DNA of 64,000 nucleotides from contig BQUP01000006.1 of assembly GCA_022835595.1 (NCBI GenBank), forward strand, positions 757,307 to 821,306. The letters run 5' to 3'. Under the pieces are notes generated by a model. It saw nothing but the letters and a program-made list of their open reading frames with translations. It ran no database searches and was not told the DNA's origin. Positions 36,471-48,096 of this stretch are shown here, one piece after another. Source of the stretch: Cystobasidium ongulense. Lineage: Eukaryota > Basidiomycota > Cystobasidiomycetes > Cystobasidiales > Cystobasidiaceae. A program made the position numbers and the translations under genes. The number at the start of each line of letters is the position of its first letter. The stretch's first letter is position 1.

Positions 36471-39400
36471 CTAAGCCTTTTTGACCGTCTTTTCCTCCTT
36501 ATCCTTCTTCGAGCGACCAGGGTTCTTGGGGACCCTACCGATCCAGTAGAAGAAGAAGGCTCCAGCGATGTTGATGGCAACGAAGGCCCACTGTAATAGA
36601 GCATGTCTCGATCAGCAAACTGACACAGCATCTTGAGATAGGTGGAAAAACGTACAAGGATGCCAAAGTTTCTGAATCTAAGATCATACGAAGCGTTGAT
36701 GGCACTGAGGAAACCATTTGTGGTAGACAAGGGGCAGATCTGGCAATCGGCGCTTGCGTCGGGGTTGAGAATGCGCGACCCGGCCTGTCAAAAAGATGTT
36801 AGGCCATTCATTGCGTCTGGCACGGCGCGGGTGTGAACCTACCATGTTGGCATAGTTGGATAAGTATTGGCCGCATGTTCCCGCACCGGTCGGCTGGACT
36901 GTGACTATTTCTAGATCACTGCACGTAACCGGAGCATTCGCTAATCCCGTCGACAAGATTCCGTCGACCATACTGTTGGAAGATATTTGGGTCAGGGGGT
37001 GTGCGGCAAGAAGGGCACTGAAGCATATGTACTCACTAGGTGAACGGGCTGACTCGGTACATGAAAATCCTAATGGCACAAAAGTATACTATCAGAACGG
37101 ATTGATCCCGCGAGTTAAGCAGATATACTGCAGCTTACCAGAAGCCAGGGAATTGCTGGGGAGTGGCTAAAACACCACAGAAGAGCAGTGTTAGGGAGAA
37201 CATCAGATTGGCGATGTTACCGGCTGTTTCGGCTGTTGGAATCGCAGCAATGATCTGCGCGAAGACGAGGTTAGAATCGATAAAAGCCCGGTATGATGTG
37301 CTACTTACCATGTGTGTGAAAGTACTTGTGAATACCAGGAATTGTACCAGGAAAGCCCACATGAGCGCACCTCGAGCATGGACTGTGCTTGTATAGGTAG
37401 CGTTGTTGTACATGCCCTTGAGGAGCAAGCCATGTCAGAAGATCCTCCAGAAGGGGTATACTGAGCGCTCACAATAGGATAATACCAGCAGAAAAAGATC
37501 AATGTACCCATGACGATTCCGTACGGGATCTCAGACACAATGTTACTGAGCATGAATACTTGCCAGGAGTATGTTTTGCTGGGACGTTCTCGAGCTTCGT
37601 ATAATTCTCGTTGTTTCACGAAATGTGGCATGATCCTATTCGAGGTCAATTGTCAGTACAGTACAGGTTTGCCGGCGGGCTCATGTAACTCACTGTTGAA
37701 CGATTTGACCAAAGATGGTGAGGAGCAAGAAGAAACTGAACATTTGATTTTGGAGACCTTGCGAGCTGAGGGGCGAATTGAAGAAACTGACAGTGGAGAA
37801 CAGATTTCGTTCATCAAAGCGCACAAGAAGCAATGTGAGGCTGATGGACCCACCTGAAACCGATGAACAGAGCAGAGAACACACAGAGCGCGGTCTTAGA
37901 GTAGATATAACTGGGTGTTCTCCAAAGCTGCTGGAAGACACGCTTCGTAACTTGTTGAACTTGAACAGGTGTAGTGGCAGCAAACTCTCGGTAGCTTGAC
38001 TTGTCAGGCTTCTCCTGCTCCCCGACTTCCTTAGGTCGGTTTTCCTTGAGATCGGCGAGGTGTTGACGGACAGCCCGGAACTCGGGGCTGTTCTTCCACG
38101 TCTCGTGCCAATTAATCTCGGTACGCGTGCCTGGTGCGGCACCAATGACTTCCAACATCCATTCAGCAGGATTTGATTCCGGTGGGCAGGGGTGGGCACC
38201 GTTGGCCTCAAAGTATTTGGTCAGGACGTGGCTATTTTCACCAACTTCACCGAAGTAGACGGTCTGGAACAAGACAAAGAAGTCAATCCTCTCGCTAACA
38301 TTCGATTTTATTATCATTAATGGGCTTACCTGTCCACCCTTGGCAAGGAAGAGAAGGCGGTCGAAGCGTGAGAACAGCATCGCTGAAGGCTGATGGATAG
38401 TACACAAGATAGCCTGACCATTGTCGGTAAGTTTCTTGAGGAGATCTAGAATAGACCAAGAAGTTTGCGAGTCCAAACCAGATGTAGGCTCATCAAGGAA
38501 GAGAAGAAGTTCGGGCTTAGCGACCATCTCGACTCCGATAGTAAGACGTTTGCGTTGTTCGACATTGAGACCTTCACCGAGGACGCCGACCACAGCATCG
38601 GCATACGGTTCCATATCCAGGAGATTGATAATTTCGTCAACGTAAGCGACTTTTTCAGATCTTGGGACATGGCCAGGTTGTCGGAGAATAGCACTGAATT
38701 CAAGAGCCTCACGAACGGTGGAGGTTTCGAGGTGAAGATCTTGTTGTTGAACGTACCCAGTCTTGCGTTGGAAACTGCCATCTCGGAGGCGACCATCAAC
38801 GAGCATCTCTCCGCTGACAACACCCATGGTGACACGAGTAGCTAGAACATCCAGAAGTGTTGTCTTACCGGCACCGGACACGCCCATGAGGGCCGTGAGC
38901 TGACCGGGCTTTACCCAACCGTCAACGTGATCCAGAATTCTTCTCTCCTCGCTCTTGATCTTGATATCATAGCATACGTCTTGCCAGTGGAAGATTGCAG
39001 TTTGTCGCTGAATAACAGCACTGACTTGTTCGCCGTGGCCGTTTCCATTGCCGTTTGCAATAGGCACCTTTTCTCCCTTTGTGGCAGCTTCAACATCGTC
39101 TTTGGAAGCATGAGCATCCTTGAGAATAGCAGGTTCATGCCCTCTTCGGAAGACTAGGATTTCACCTTTTGATTTCTTGGCCGAGATGAATTCACTAGCA
39201 GCGAGGTATGTAGACATCAGGAACAGCATAAACGCGAAAATTATACCGACGTTGCGCCATTTATGCGAGTGATAGTATTGGAAACTGAGAGCGATATATT
39301 CACCACCCGAGACGAGATTGGTTCCAGCTATTGTGCCAGGGGATTGGCATACTTGATTAGGAGAGCCTAGTCCATCGTATCCCGGTCCAGAAGGAATGAA

Positions 39401-41774
39401 TTGACTGCACTGGAAATCGCGTCCGAAGAACTCGTTGATCATCAAAGATTCAAATCCATATGCGACAGGATTGAGGTAATTGATCCATCGAGACCAGCCA
39501 AGCATATATGTAATGGGTAGAGCGAAACCAGTGTAGATGACAATGGCCAAAATAAGAATTGCAGCGGGGGCTAGAGCTTGACTGAGAGTTCTTGAGACCG
39601 AGGCTATAGTTCGGAACATCATCGACATTGTCAAAGTCAAGATGAATGACACGAAGAGAAAGCTGGAGTAAATGAACAGATCGCAAAAAGGGAATCAGTA
39701 CTCTGGTCTCTTAACAGATTTCTCAGGCGTGGTGAGGTAACTCACAAGAAGAAGTTGCCGGCGTGTCGGTTCAGGTTGGTCATAAAGTACAGGATGCAGT
39801 TGAACACGATAGTGTTGCCAATCTTGTAGGGCATATCGGTTAACATGGAAGCGTAGGATTCGGCGGATGGATGGTATAGAGCGTAGCGGGAATGTTTCTC
39901 GATGATAGGACGTTGAGCATACAAGGTCAGAATCTCGAGAGCACTTCCGAAAGCGTTGAGTAGAACAGCTACGAGTTGAGGTAGGTGAACACGATCAGCA
40001 AAGTATGACTTCCAGATTACCCATGGCTGTAGAGTTTAAACTCACCAAAGAATAACAGAGCACTTCTCTGGAAGAAACTGGATGTAGTTGGTTGCAGATT
40101 GAAGAAGATAGAACTAACGATGAAAGCCATAGCAGAGTTACCGAAGATTTGAGTAAGAGTAAGGGAGGGATCTGCCCGAAGACGCCAGAAGCCTCTACGG
40201 AGACAGAGTTTGATTTGCTGACCATACGATAGGGTATAAGGAGATTTGACCGATTGATTCTTAGCTTGTTGAGCTCGTCTAGATTCTTTGAACTTTTCTA
40301 GCGCTTCACCACCGATTGGGAATTCTTTGTCGTAATCTTCGATCTCAGCAACAAGAGCTTTGTATTCATTTGATGCTTTCCATCGTGCTTCAAATTCATC
40401 TGGAGTACGGGGAACTTTGTTTTCGAAACCTTCTCTAGCGCTTCGCTCTTGGGGGGAAGTGAGCGATGTAAGGAAATCAGGTGTAGTCTGACGTTCAGGG
40501 CAATGGAAACCCATGTCGATGAAGAAGTTTCTTGCAGACTTGGCGTTGCCAAAGTAGATGGATCTGCCTTGGTAGAGGACGAGAGCTTTGTCGAAATAGT
40601 CATAAGCTGCTTGAGGAGATTGATAGATGGCGACTAGAGCAGTAGCACCAGTGAGTTCTGTAGAAAGGCGCAGTGTCTTGACGAATTCGACGGCATTGGC
40701 TGCGTCGAGACCTCGAGTACTATTGTCCCAGCACTGTAGTGGAGCACCAGAGAGAGCAGCTTCTGCGATAGAGACACGCTTACGTTCTCCTCCCGATACA
40801 CCGCGCACAAACTCGTTACCGACACGAGTATTGCGCGTGTGAGGAATACCGAAGATGGCCATGACTACATCAGCCATGTAATTGGCATATTCCCTCTTTG
40901 TAATGCCTGCAGGTGGATTGCGAGGAGCACGTGCTTCAGCGGCAAACGAGAGTGTCTGATGAACTGTCAATTGAGGGAAATGAATGTCTTGTTCTGCGGT
41001 ATAAATTGCCTCTCCTCTAAAGTTCTTGTGCATCATCTTGGCAGAGATACCTTGATAGTTGAGGTCACCGTCGACGTAGAAACCGTGAGTCTCACCACTG
41101 ATGGTTTTGAGGAAGGTGGAGCATCCACTTCCCGGAGGTCCAAGGACGACGCACATCTCTCCAGCCTTGACAAGACCATTAAAGTTTCTCAGGATCTGAA
41201 CTTTTTGACCTTTATTGCCCATGAGTGACTTGACTGCGCCGGCAATTTGGAGTGGCATATTGGAGACGGTCTTTTGGTAATCTGCACCATCCGAGAATCC
41301 ATATGCACTGAGGTTACGGAAGGAAATACCAGCTGTACGGCCAGGATGAGCATTTTCGTCGCGAGAGCGAATGCCGAGTACTGTTTGCATCCATTTTCTC
41401 GCATTAAAGTTAGGAGAATTAGGATCTATAGCCGGATCCTTGGCTTCATCGGTGAAAGGGTTGCCGACAAGGGTGTGACTACTTGAGCGGCGTGAGAGTT
41501 GCCTGGTGAGCTCCCTGACCAGCTCTTGACCTTCGACATACCCTTCTTGGTTGGTTTCCGATGGGCCTGTGCTGCCACCTGCCTTTGCCGAAGTTGAGAA
41601 CGGCGCCGTCGTGCTTCCTGCCAATCGATCTTCCTCTTCAGCGCGCAGCGAGCTGCCTTGCTGTATACGATTGCCTTCTGCTTCGTACTCGTAGAGGGAG
41701 TCACCGTGAGCACCGGTGCCAAAGCCAGTGACTTGCTGGGAGCGGTCGGTGTTGTAGTTGAGTCCGATGGACAT
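36471..41774 (-). CDS. PDR-type (ABCG) pleiotropic drug resistance transporter
   Basis: Full-size fungal ABCG exporter of the plasma membrane, Pdr5/Cdr1-like, with NBD-TMD repeated twice. NBD1 has the degenerate PDR Walker [10 protein letters not shown] (near residue 215), signature [10 protein letters not shown] and Walker [17 protein letters not shown]2 has the canonical Walker [10 protein letters not shown], a diverged signature LNVEQRKR and Walker [15 protein letters not shown]. This asymmetry is normal for the family. TMD1 ends with the large loop carrying [21 protein letters not shown]2 ends with the Cys-rich loop [13 protein letters not shown]-like sequence ([15 protein letters not shown] visible). 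The terminal exon is basic and ends KKA. An intron at 38264-38329 is 66 bp, a multiple of three and stop-free. Likely substrates are hydrophobic drugs or lipids, from family knowledge only. Confidence 0.95.
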
Positions 41775-43473
41775 GTTGGCTGCTAATTATCACGCTGGCG
41801 CGTGAGCTGGACAACGATGGAGAGCAAAGCCAAGCAGGGAAGTCAGCATACTTGACAAGTCAGGAGGGACAGTACGACTGGACCATCAGGAAAAGGACAG
41901 AGCTTATTGCACTTTGATATGCTCTTGTGCGGGCGGGCGTAAATCGGTAATACGCGGGCACGCCGAGGATCCTTTTGAGCCCATACCACTCGCAAGGTTC
42001 GCCATGGGTCCATGCAGTGCGAGCCGTTGGGAGTAGGAGAGTGTGCTCATATGCCGTGGATAGTCAGACTCACTGTGCGGTGTGGTGGATCTGCGAACTA
42101 CGCGGAGAGGCCAAGCTTGAAGGATGAGCTGATGCACGCAGTCGGGTCGAAAGGTGGGCTGCTCTGCCAGCCGAGTCTTGAGGCTGGATGGGTAGAGTTG
42201 CAGGTGGTCGGAACAGAAGGGAAGAGCAGCAACCCCAAGAAACGAATGTTTTCGTATCGCCCTTGAAGTCCGACTTGCACGCTGAGCTTAATTCAGGTTC
42301 GGCTCAAGCTCCGGAACGAGCGAGGCAGCATCGTAACTACTGGCACATTGTCAACGATACATTAGCTAAAACGATACGATATCGCCTCACTTCTAAGCTC
42401 GATGCTCACATTCATCAACACGTTGCCGACTACTCGCATCACCAATACAACGCCTTTTCCTTTCTTTCTTTCTTTCTGTCATAGTGCTCACGTTATCCTT
42501 GGAAATCTATCAGAGCGCGTCGCCACCCGGACAGAACTTCGCTTTTACGGGAGAGTGCACAAGGGCGGTGATTAGGTAATCCAGCCAGGCCTTAATTACG
42601 AGCATCCACGATTCCACCATCACACAGTTGTACGAAAGAACACAATCCACGTCGAAACAGTCATCGCGAGCGTCACCACTGCTTTTTCAGGTGTTATTCA
42701 GCAATGGAGATGGGCCTCGGTGGCTCGTATTTACGTGGCCGACGTTCCCAACATCACTTGCAATGATGAAATAATCACAACGCTACCGACTCCAGCATGC
42801 ACCCGCGCTTCTCTTCTTCTTCGCTCTACTCTACATACTGTTTGTGGTTTGTAAACATGTTCCGACGTCATTCAGAGTCACTCATCCAGATTCTCGAAAA
42901 AGCGCAACTCAACTTCCCACGCGAGCGTATCCCGCTGCCAAGCTGAGAGAGAGCTGTAATTCTGGAATTCCCTAATTCATCGATTAACTTCATACTTTAG
43001 ACAGACACAGAAAAAACCTTGCATCTTAAAGAAAGGCAATGACCACCATCTTATCAGATGAACGATACATTACTATCAGTGTAATGGCCGCCATATGCAG
43101 CTTCAATAGCCATGCTTAACGAATGCCGTGAAGTGGGCTCTAATGAAGCCAATCTTTCGTCGAACATTTTCTAGCATGGCTCGTCCATAAACAGAGAGTA
43201 ATGAGGATGGCCATGACCTGGCCATATAAAGAAGGGATCGCCTTGCAAATTAGTGAAGTATGAGGAATAAGTCATCCTGGAATCTTGAGATCACAAGCTC
43301 TGCATTGAAGGAACTCTAGTTTACTCAAAAAAATATATGATGAAATAGCGAAACACAATCTCAGAAGATCAGTATACTATGCGCTTCTTCGGGCCAAAGG
43401 GGAAGTGAGAATTCAAAAAGGGAGGTAGAGGTGATGAAATTGGCGGGCTTTCGTTCCATTTCTATGCTATCAG
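41775..43473. other. long intergenic region upstream of the PDR transporter
   Basis: About 1.7 kb between two minus-strand genes, the longest gene-free stretch outside the tRNA region. It must include the PDR transporter promoter and the YRB1 3' end. A short TTTC microsatellite lies at 42459-42476. No coding exon, tRNA or mobile element is recognised. Confidence 0.5.
42459..42476. repeat. short TTTC microsatellite
   Basis: About four and a half TTTC units in the intergenic region. Confidence 0.7.
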
Positions 43474-44880
43474 CTATTCATCGGCCTTCTTCTCAGATAC
43501 GGCATCGCCAATCTCCTCCTTGTGCTCGACTTGCTGATCAGCTGTCATAGCAGCAGCGGCGACTGGTACATCCTCCTTCTGTCCAGCAGTAGCTTCTGAC
43601 GAGGTGACATCGGTTGTTGATTCTGCGGCACTGTCGCCGGTGGTCGAGGTGGTAGCTGGCTCTTCTGTAGCTGCTGATGCGAAGGCAGAACCTGAAGCGT
43701 CGGTCTGAACGGTGGGCTCTTCAACTTCCTTGGTCTGTGCGTGTCAAGATGTTAATAAGAAATCAGCATGTGTACTCCATTCAGACCGCGTCCACGCTCA
43801 AGGCATTCAGCACTCACCTTGTCGCCGTGGACTTCTCCGCTTGTCGAGGCGGGGGCGACTGCGGCAGCAGGAGCTTCGGAGGTAGCAGCTGGAGTTTCGG
43901 AAGACTCGACCAGAGCAGCATTTGACTTCTGTGCATCTTCGAAAGCGGACTTGAAGAGTTGAGCGTCTATTAGAGAAGTAGACAATCGAGCCCATTCGTC
44001 AACAAATGACTGATTTTCATGCAATGTGTTTGCAAGATAGCCCACGTACTCTCAGTGTTACCGAATCGAACAGCTAGAGTTTCTGCTCTTGCTTCACCGT
44101 CTGAGACGTCGGCGGCGACACTGGTAGAAAGAAGCGTCGTGCTTCAGTAGATTTCCAAAGAGACTGAATTAGGTAAAGAGACTGACCTCCACACCCATGA
44201 TCTATCAGACCCAACGTTGGGAGCAAGTTTCATTTCGGTAGTGACTATACGATATACACGCAATGTCAGGTACGTCTTGTATGAGCGAAGCTTGTTGCCA
44301 AAGGCTTCGAGCAGACGGAGAGAGAGAGAGGATCACTGACTGTTGTGGTTGGCGCAGACCTTGAGTGTCTTATCACGTCTCATCAGGACACGGATCTTGC
44401 CAGACTCTTTGTGCTTCAAGAGTCTGATGTCTCCTGTTCCTCGCTCCTTCCACTCTTTGGCCTCCCGCTCAAAACGGAAGAGCTTTGCTCGCCTATGCAA
44501 GGGGGGTCCCATGAGCGTATATAGTTGTAGCATAGTAGTATTGACATGGCGTAGAAAATGGAATAGTTGTGTCAATCAGCTTGGTGTTGCATTCAGGCCA
44601 GCGAAAATGAGCTCTGCGCTTCATGCCAGACTTACATCTTGAAAAGGGTTTCTTCACGCTCCTCCCCAGTCTCGGTCTCAACAGTGTCAACGAGACGATG
44701 CACGGGTTCGAATTGGGGCTGTGTAGTGCATGAACTCGTAGCTTTAGTACTTGTCGCCCGTCGTGCTCCCGGGCCCAGCTGTCCAGCTCGCAGGCCCACT
44801 CCACTCTGCAAGATCACGCAACTCACCTCAGTCTCGCCGCCTCCCTGACCGAACACAGCGACTGATTCCTGCTCTGCCAT
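43474..44880 (-). CDS. YRB1: Ran-binding protein 1 (RanBP1)
   Basis: Cofactor of RanGAP that binds Ran-GTP and helps release cargo complexes after nuclear export. ATG at 44880 ([11 protein letters not shown]). The Ran-binding domain is spread over several small exons. It contains TEEE-type acidic contacts, [20 protein letters not shown], the basic [15 protein letters not shown] motif, and LAVRFGNTE before the final helix [14 protein letters not shown]. The order matches RanBP1 throughout. The C-terminal third is Ala/Glu/Thr-rich, low complexity and ends KKADE. A GA microsatellite of about 14 bp at 44318-44331 lies in an intron. Confidence 0.95.
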
Positions 44881-45549
44881 GTTGATAGTTGGATGTAATG
44901 TGGGTGTGTTGAAGAGTCCTGTGGTATCCCTCCTGCTGCGATTGAAGTTTTTCGAGTTGACGCGAGGCAAGCTGGACGCAGAGGGTGCACAGCAGCTCAG
45001 CTTTGGCTGCAGCCACATGGGAAGGCAGCAACAGCGAGAACAAGGAACAAGGAACGACCCCAGAGAGACCAGAGTGCAGATTAATCATGTCAAGAAGGTG
45101 CTACTGCTGGCACGAGCATGCTGTCTAGCAATGCATCCAGCTCGAGTCTGCTCCTGCAGCAGCTGAGCGCTGCATGAGGCCTAATCGAGCTGAGAGCATC
45201 GCTCGAAGCAACTGGCGACAAGACAAGCATTGCAATCGCAACAGTGGGCGAACAACCGTCTAAACAGTTGCTTAAACCGACCATTCGAAATGACTTCCAA
45301 TAGATTCCAACAAGCTCGAAAAATAGATTACACTGATGGTACAATATACTGAAAGAAAGAGACGCTCTGAAAATACAGAATCTCAAAGAACGAGTATAAC
45401 TGACAATCATCCTTCTAGCTTTTGACTAAGCAAAGGCAGTCGCCCTCCAATAATGCGAGAAATAGTAAAGGGACGGTACGCTGTTTTGCAACAGTGTACC
45501 TAGTCTGGATTGTTGTCAAGCAAAGAAAGTGCTGAGATGCATGCAAGAT
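44881..45549. other. intergenic region upstream of YRB1
   Basis: About 670 bp between YRB1 and the NOP58 stop. It should hold the YRB1 promoter and the NOP58 3' end. No other gene is seen. Confidence 0.5.
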
Positions 45550-47686
45550 TTATGCCTTAGCGGCCTTCTTTGCCTTCTTCTCTTCTTTGCGTAGCTTCTT
45601 CAAGCGCTTGGCTTCCGCAGCGTCGACGCTATCATCCCCATTGAGCATGCTTTCGTCTGCTCGTGTTGTATCACCAAGCGCTGTACTGACTAGCGATGCA
45701 TCGCCAATCTCTGCTCCTGCCTTTGCCTCGAGTCCCTTTGCGGCTTCAGCGAGCTTGGCCTCCTTCTTCCGGCGCTTGCGCTCAGCCTTGTCAAGCTGTA
45801 AAGAGACCGGCAGAATGGGTCAGTGTACGGCCAGACAATTTTAGCAAAGGCGTTAGAGGCTTACGTCTTCCGCTGGTGCAGCCTTCTCGGCATCAGCTTC
45901 TTCTTCTGCGAACTCGGCACCTGCTTCGCGCTTTCTCTTCTTCTCCTTCTTGCTCTTCTTCAGTGTGCTTGCATCAGCATCTGTTTGCATTGTTGAATCA
46001 CCAGCTTCCGCCTTTGATCCAGAAGGTTGACTTGGAATGAGAGCATCGGCAGCAGGGTTGTATGTTGCTCCGTTGCCATTCATGCTTGGCTTGCCATTGG
46101 TCTGGTTCATCGAGGTGCCTGGAACGGATCGACGAACGCTTTGAATGCCCATACCCTGTTCTAGCGCACGTAGACGAGACTCTAGCTTGACTCGGTGTTC
46201 AATACCAGCGATTGGTGCATCTTCAGTTGACTTGGTGTCAGCATCGGAAAGAGCGTCGATACGGACGGACAAAGCCGCTTTTGTAGCGACCATACGTGCC
46301 ATCTAAGACAAGTGAAAGCACTTAGCAAATGAGAAAAAACATAACATATTTTAGAAGAAGAGACTTACTTTGCCCTTGAGCTTTTGTGGTGCCGATCCAA
46401 CAAGACTGGCATGGAAGATGAGACCGTATTTTGGAGTATCGTGCTTCGTCTTTAGAGCGCGGAAAAGGGCCTTTTCAGCTCCAAGAATCTGGATGGTACT
46501 TGCAGGATGTTTAGCGAGTGTCATCAAGCTACCAGCATGGGCAATGAGACGGGCTCCGACCAGTTCGCCGACGAGAGCAGTAAGATTGGGTGCGATGGCG
46601 GTCATTCGGTTGGTTAGGTATAGGTAAAGCTCGGTACGGTATTGTGAGATGGAGATGACTTGATCAGCGAGCAAGTGAATGTGTTGAAGATCTGTAGGAG
46701 AGATTTCTGTTCCCATGGAGATGACAGCTGCGGCCTTGAGGACTTCTTCCAAATCTTCAGGTAGAATCTCGGAGAAGTCGGTGGAGACGGCGTTGGTGCG
46801 GTATCCCATAGCTTTGACAACCTTGGCGTATGCTTGATTGTCGCTGATGATCTTTGCCATCTCTGGGAAATGCCATCCGTACCATTCCTGTATTCAGTGG
46901 GAATGTCAGCCAGCCGTTCAAACCAAGGTATTCCTGTTGCTCAGACTGACCTTGACACGCATAGCGTAGATATTGATCTCCTTGTCGAGGTCATCTAGAA
47001 GAGCAATAGCCTGAACGATCATAGTATCGACCTTGTCTGGCGAGAACTTGAGCTTGTATCTGTGACGAGGCAGGGCAGACTATCAGCAACCTGGCCACAA
47101 AGAGCACTTTTGGCAGGCATGAGCGGGCGTCTTACCTCGACAGCGAATGCGAGAGACCCAATGCCATGGTTGAGAGATCTTTGTCATCGACACCAGTCTC
47201 TTGTAAAAGAATAGCTAATTGCTGTCGAATACCTCTGAAGAGGTCTTGCGTCGTCGAATCTGAAATAACTGACATAGAAAGCTTTTTCGCGATTGCTCCA
47301 CCTGAGATTATGAAAGTCAAGAATAGAGGGGCTCGTTAGCATGAATAAAAGCATGCACTCTGGTTAACATGGCTCCACGTACCAAGCTTGGGGTCGCTGA
47401 CAATGAGCTGCTCATCTTTGCCGCCCTTCTTGCCTCCCTGAACCTCGTCGACGAGGAATTTCTTCAAGGTCTTTGAAATCTTGCCCTCGCTGAGCGCAGT
47501 GATCTCCTCGACACCCTCTGCGGTGCTCTGGAACTGGTGAATAGCCTGGAGCTTCAAGAGGTTGGATGCCTTTGTTGGGTCTTCCAGGCTGCTTCGCTGC
47601 TCTGCTGCTGGCTTCTGCAGCAATCCTGCGTCTGTCACCTTGACCAGGCAGAAGCCCGCCGAGGTCTCGAAGAGGGCGAGGACCAT
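45550..47686 (-). CDS. NOP58: box C/D snoRNP core protein Nop58
   Basis: Nucleolar scaffold of box C/D snoRNPs, which guide 2'-O-methylation of rRNA. ATG at 47686 ([17 protein letters not shown], the family start). The NOP5 N-terminal domain and the coiled coil ([24 protein letters not shown]) come first. The Nop domain follows, with [37 protein letters not shown] and [16 protein letters not shown], all strongly conserved. The C-terminal tail is a Lys/Glu-rich KKE/D stretch ending KKAKKAAKA. About seven exons and roughly 560 residues. Confidence 0.97.
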
Positions 47687-47787
47687 CTTGCGGTGTTGAG
47701 AGACTTGGTTGAAGTCTAGGTAGCGTTAGGTAGCGTGTGCTGGAGCTGGCACAGCTGTGGTGATTCTGTTCTATCGGTCTTACAAAA
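47687..47787. promoter_or_regulatory. compact divergent promoter region, NOP58 / small gene
   Basis: Only 101 bp separate the NOP58 ATG on minus from the ATG of the small plus-strand gene, so the two would share a bidirectional promoter region. Confidence 0.4.
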
Positions 47788-48083
47788 ATGTCTAATCCAG
47801 AGACCAGCGAGCTGTTTGCCTGGGTGATCGAAGAAAATATGGACGAGCAAAGATTAAATGAAGCGCCCAACAAGAAAGTATGTCAATCGCACTAAAAGAC
47901 GCTTCTGATCTAGTATCTCCACTCCGTTGGCGTCTGCATGTCATATCAACCGTGGACTCCAACGAACCAAATTATCAAAAACCATTGTGACAGGCTTTCG
48001 TTTCAAAACGTAGGGATACAACTCAGATGCCAGATAGCCAGACCCCCAAGTCCCATTCTAATGTCTTACATCAAACATCATAG
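47788..48083 (+). CDS. small two-exon gene, unknown 59-residue protein
   Basis: The ATG at 47788 has A at -3 and begins MSNPETSELFAWVIEENMDE. Exon 1 (47788-47877) is exactly 30 codons and ends in a GTATGT donor. The 116-bp intron (47878-47993) ends GACAG. Exon 2 (47994-48083) continues in frame (AFVSKRRDTTQMPD) to a TAG. The product is 59 residues: an acidic, probably helical N-terminal half and a polar Ser/Thr/Lys-rich C-terminal half. The clean splice signals, phase-0 junction, divergent placement against NOP58 and end 13 bp from the convergent FAR11 stop all favour a real gene. No family is recognised. Confidence 0.5.
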
Positions 48084-48096
48084 ACTATAAAAGATC

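Noticed and set aside
41775-43473. Search for a mobile element or extra gene in the longest gene-free stretch
   Set aside because: No terminal repeats, transposase or reverse transcriptase motifs, tRNA or splice-compatible exons were seen.
44695-44725. B-box-like GGGTTCGAATTGGGG resembling a tRNA T-arm
   Set aside because: It lies in coding sequence of YRB1 and has no A box, anticodon arm or acceptor stem partner.
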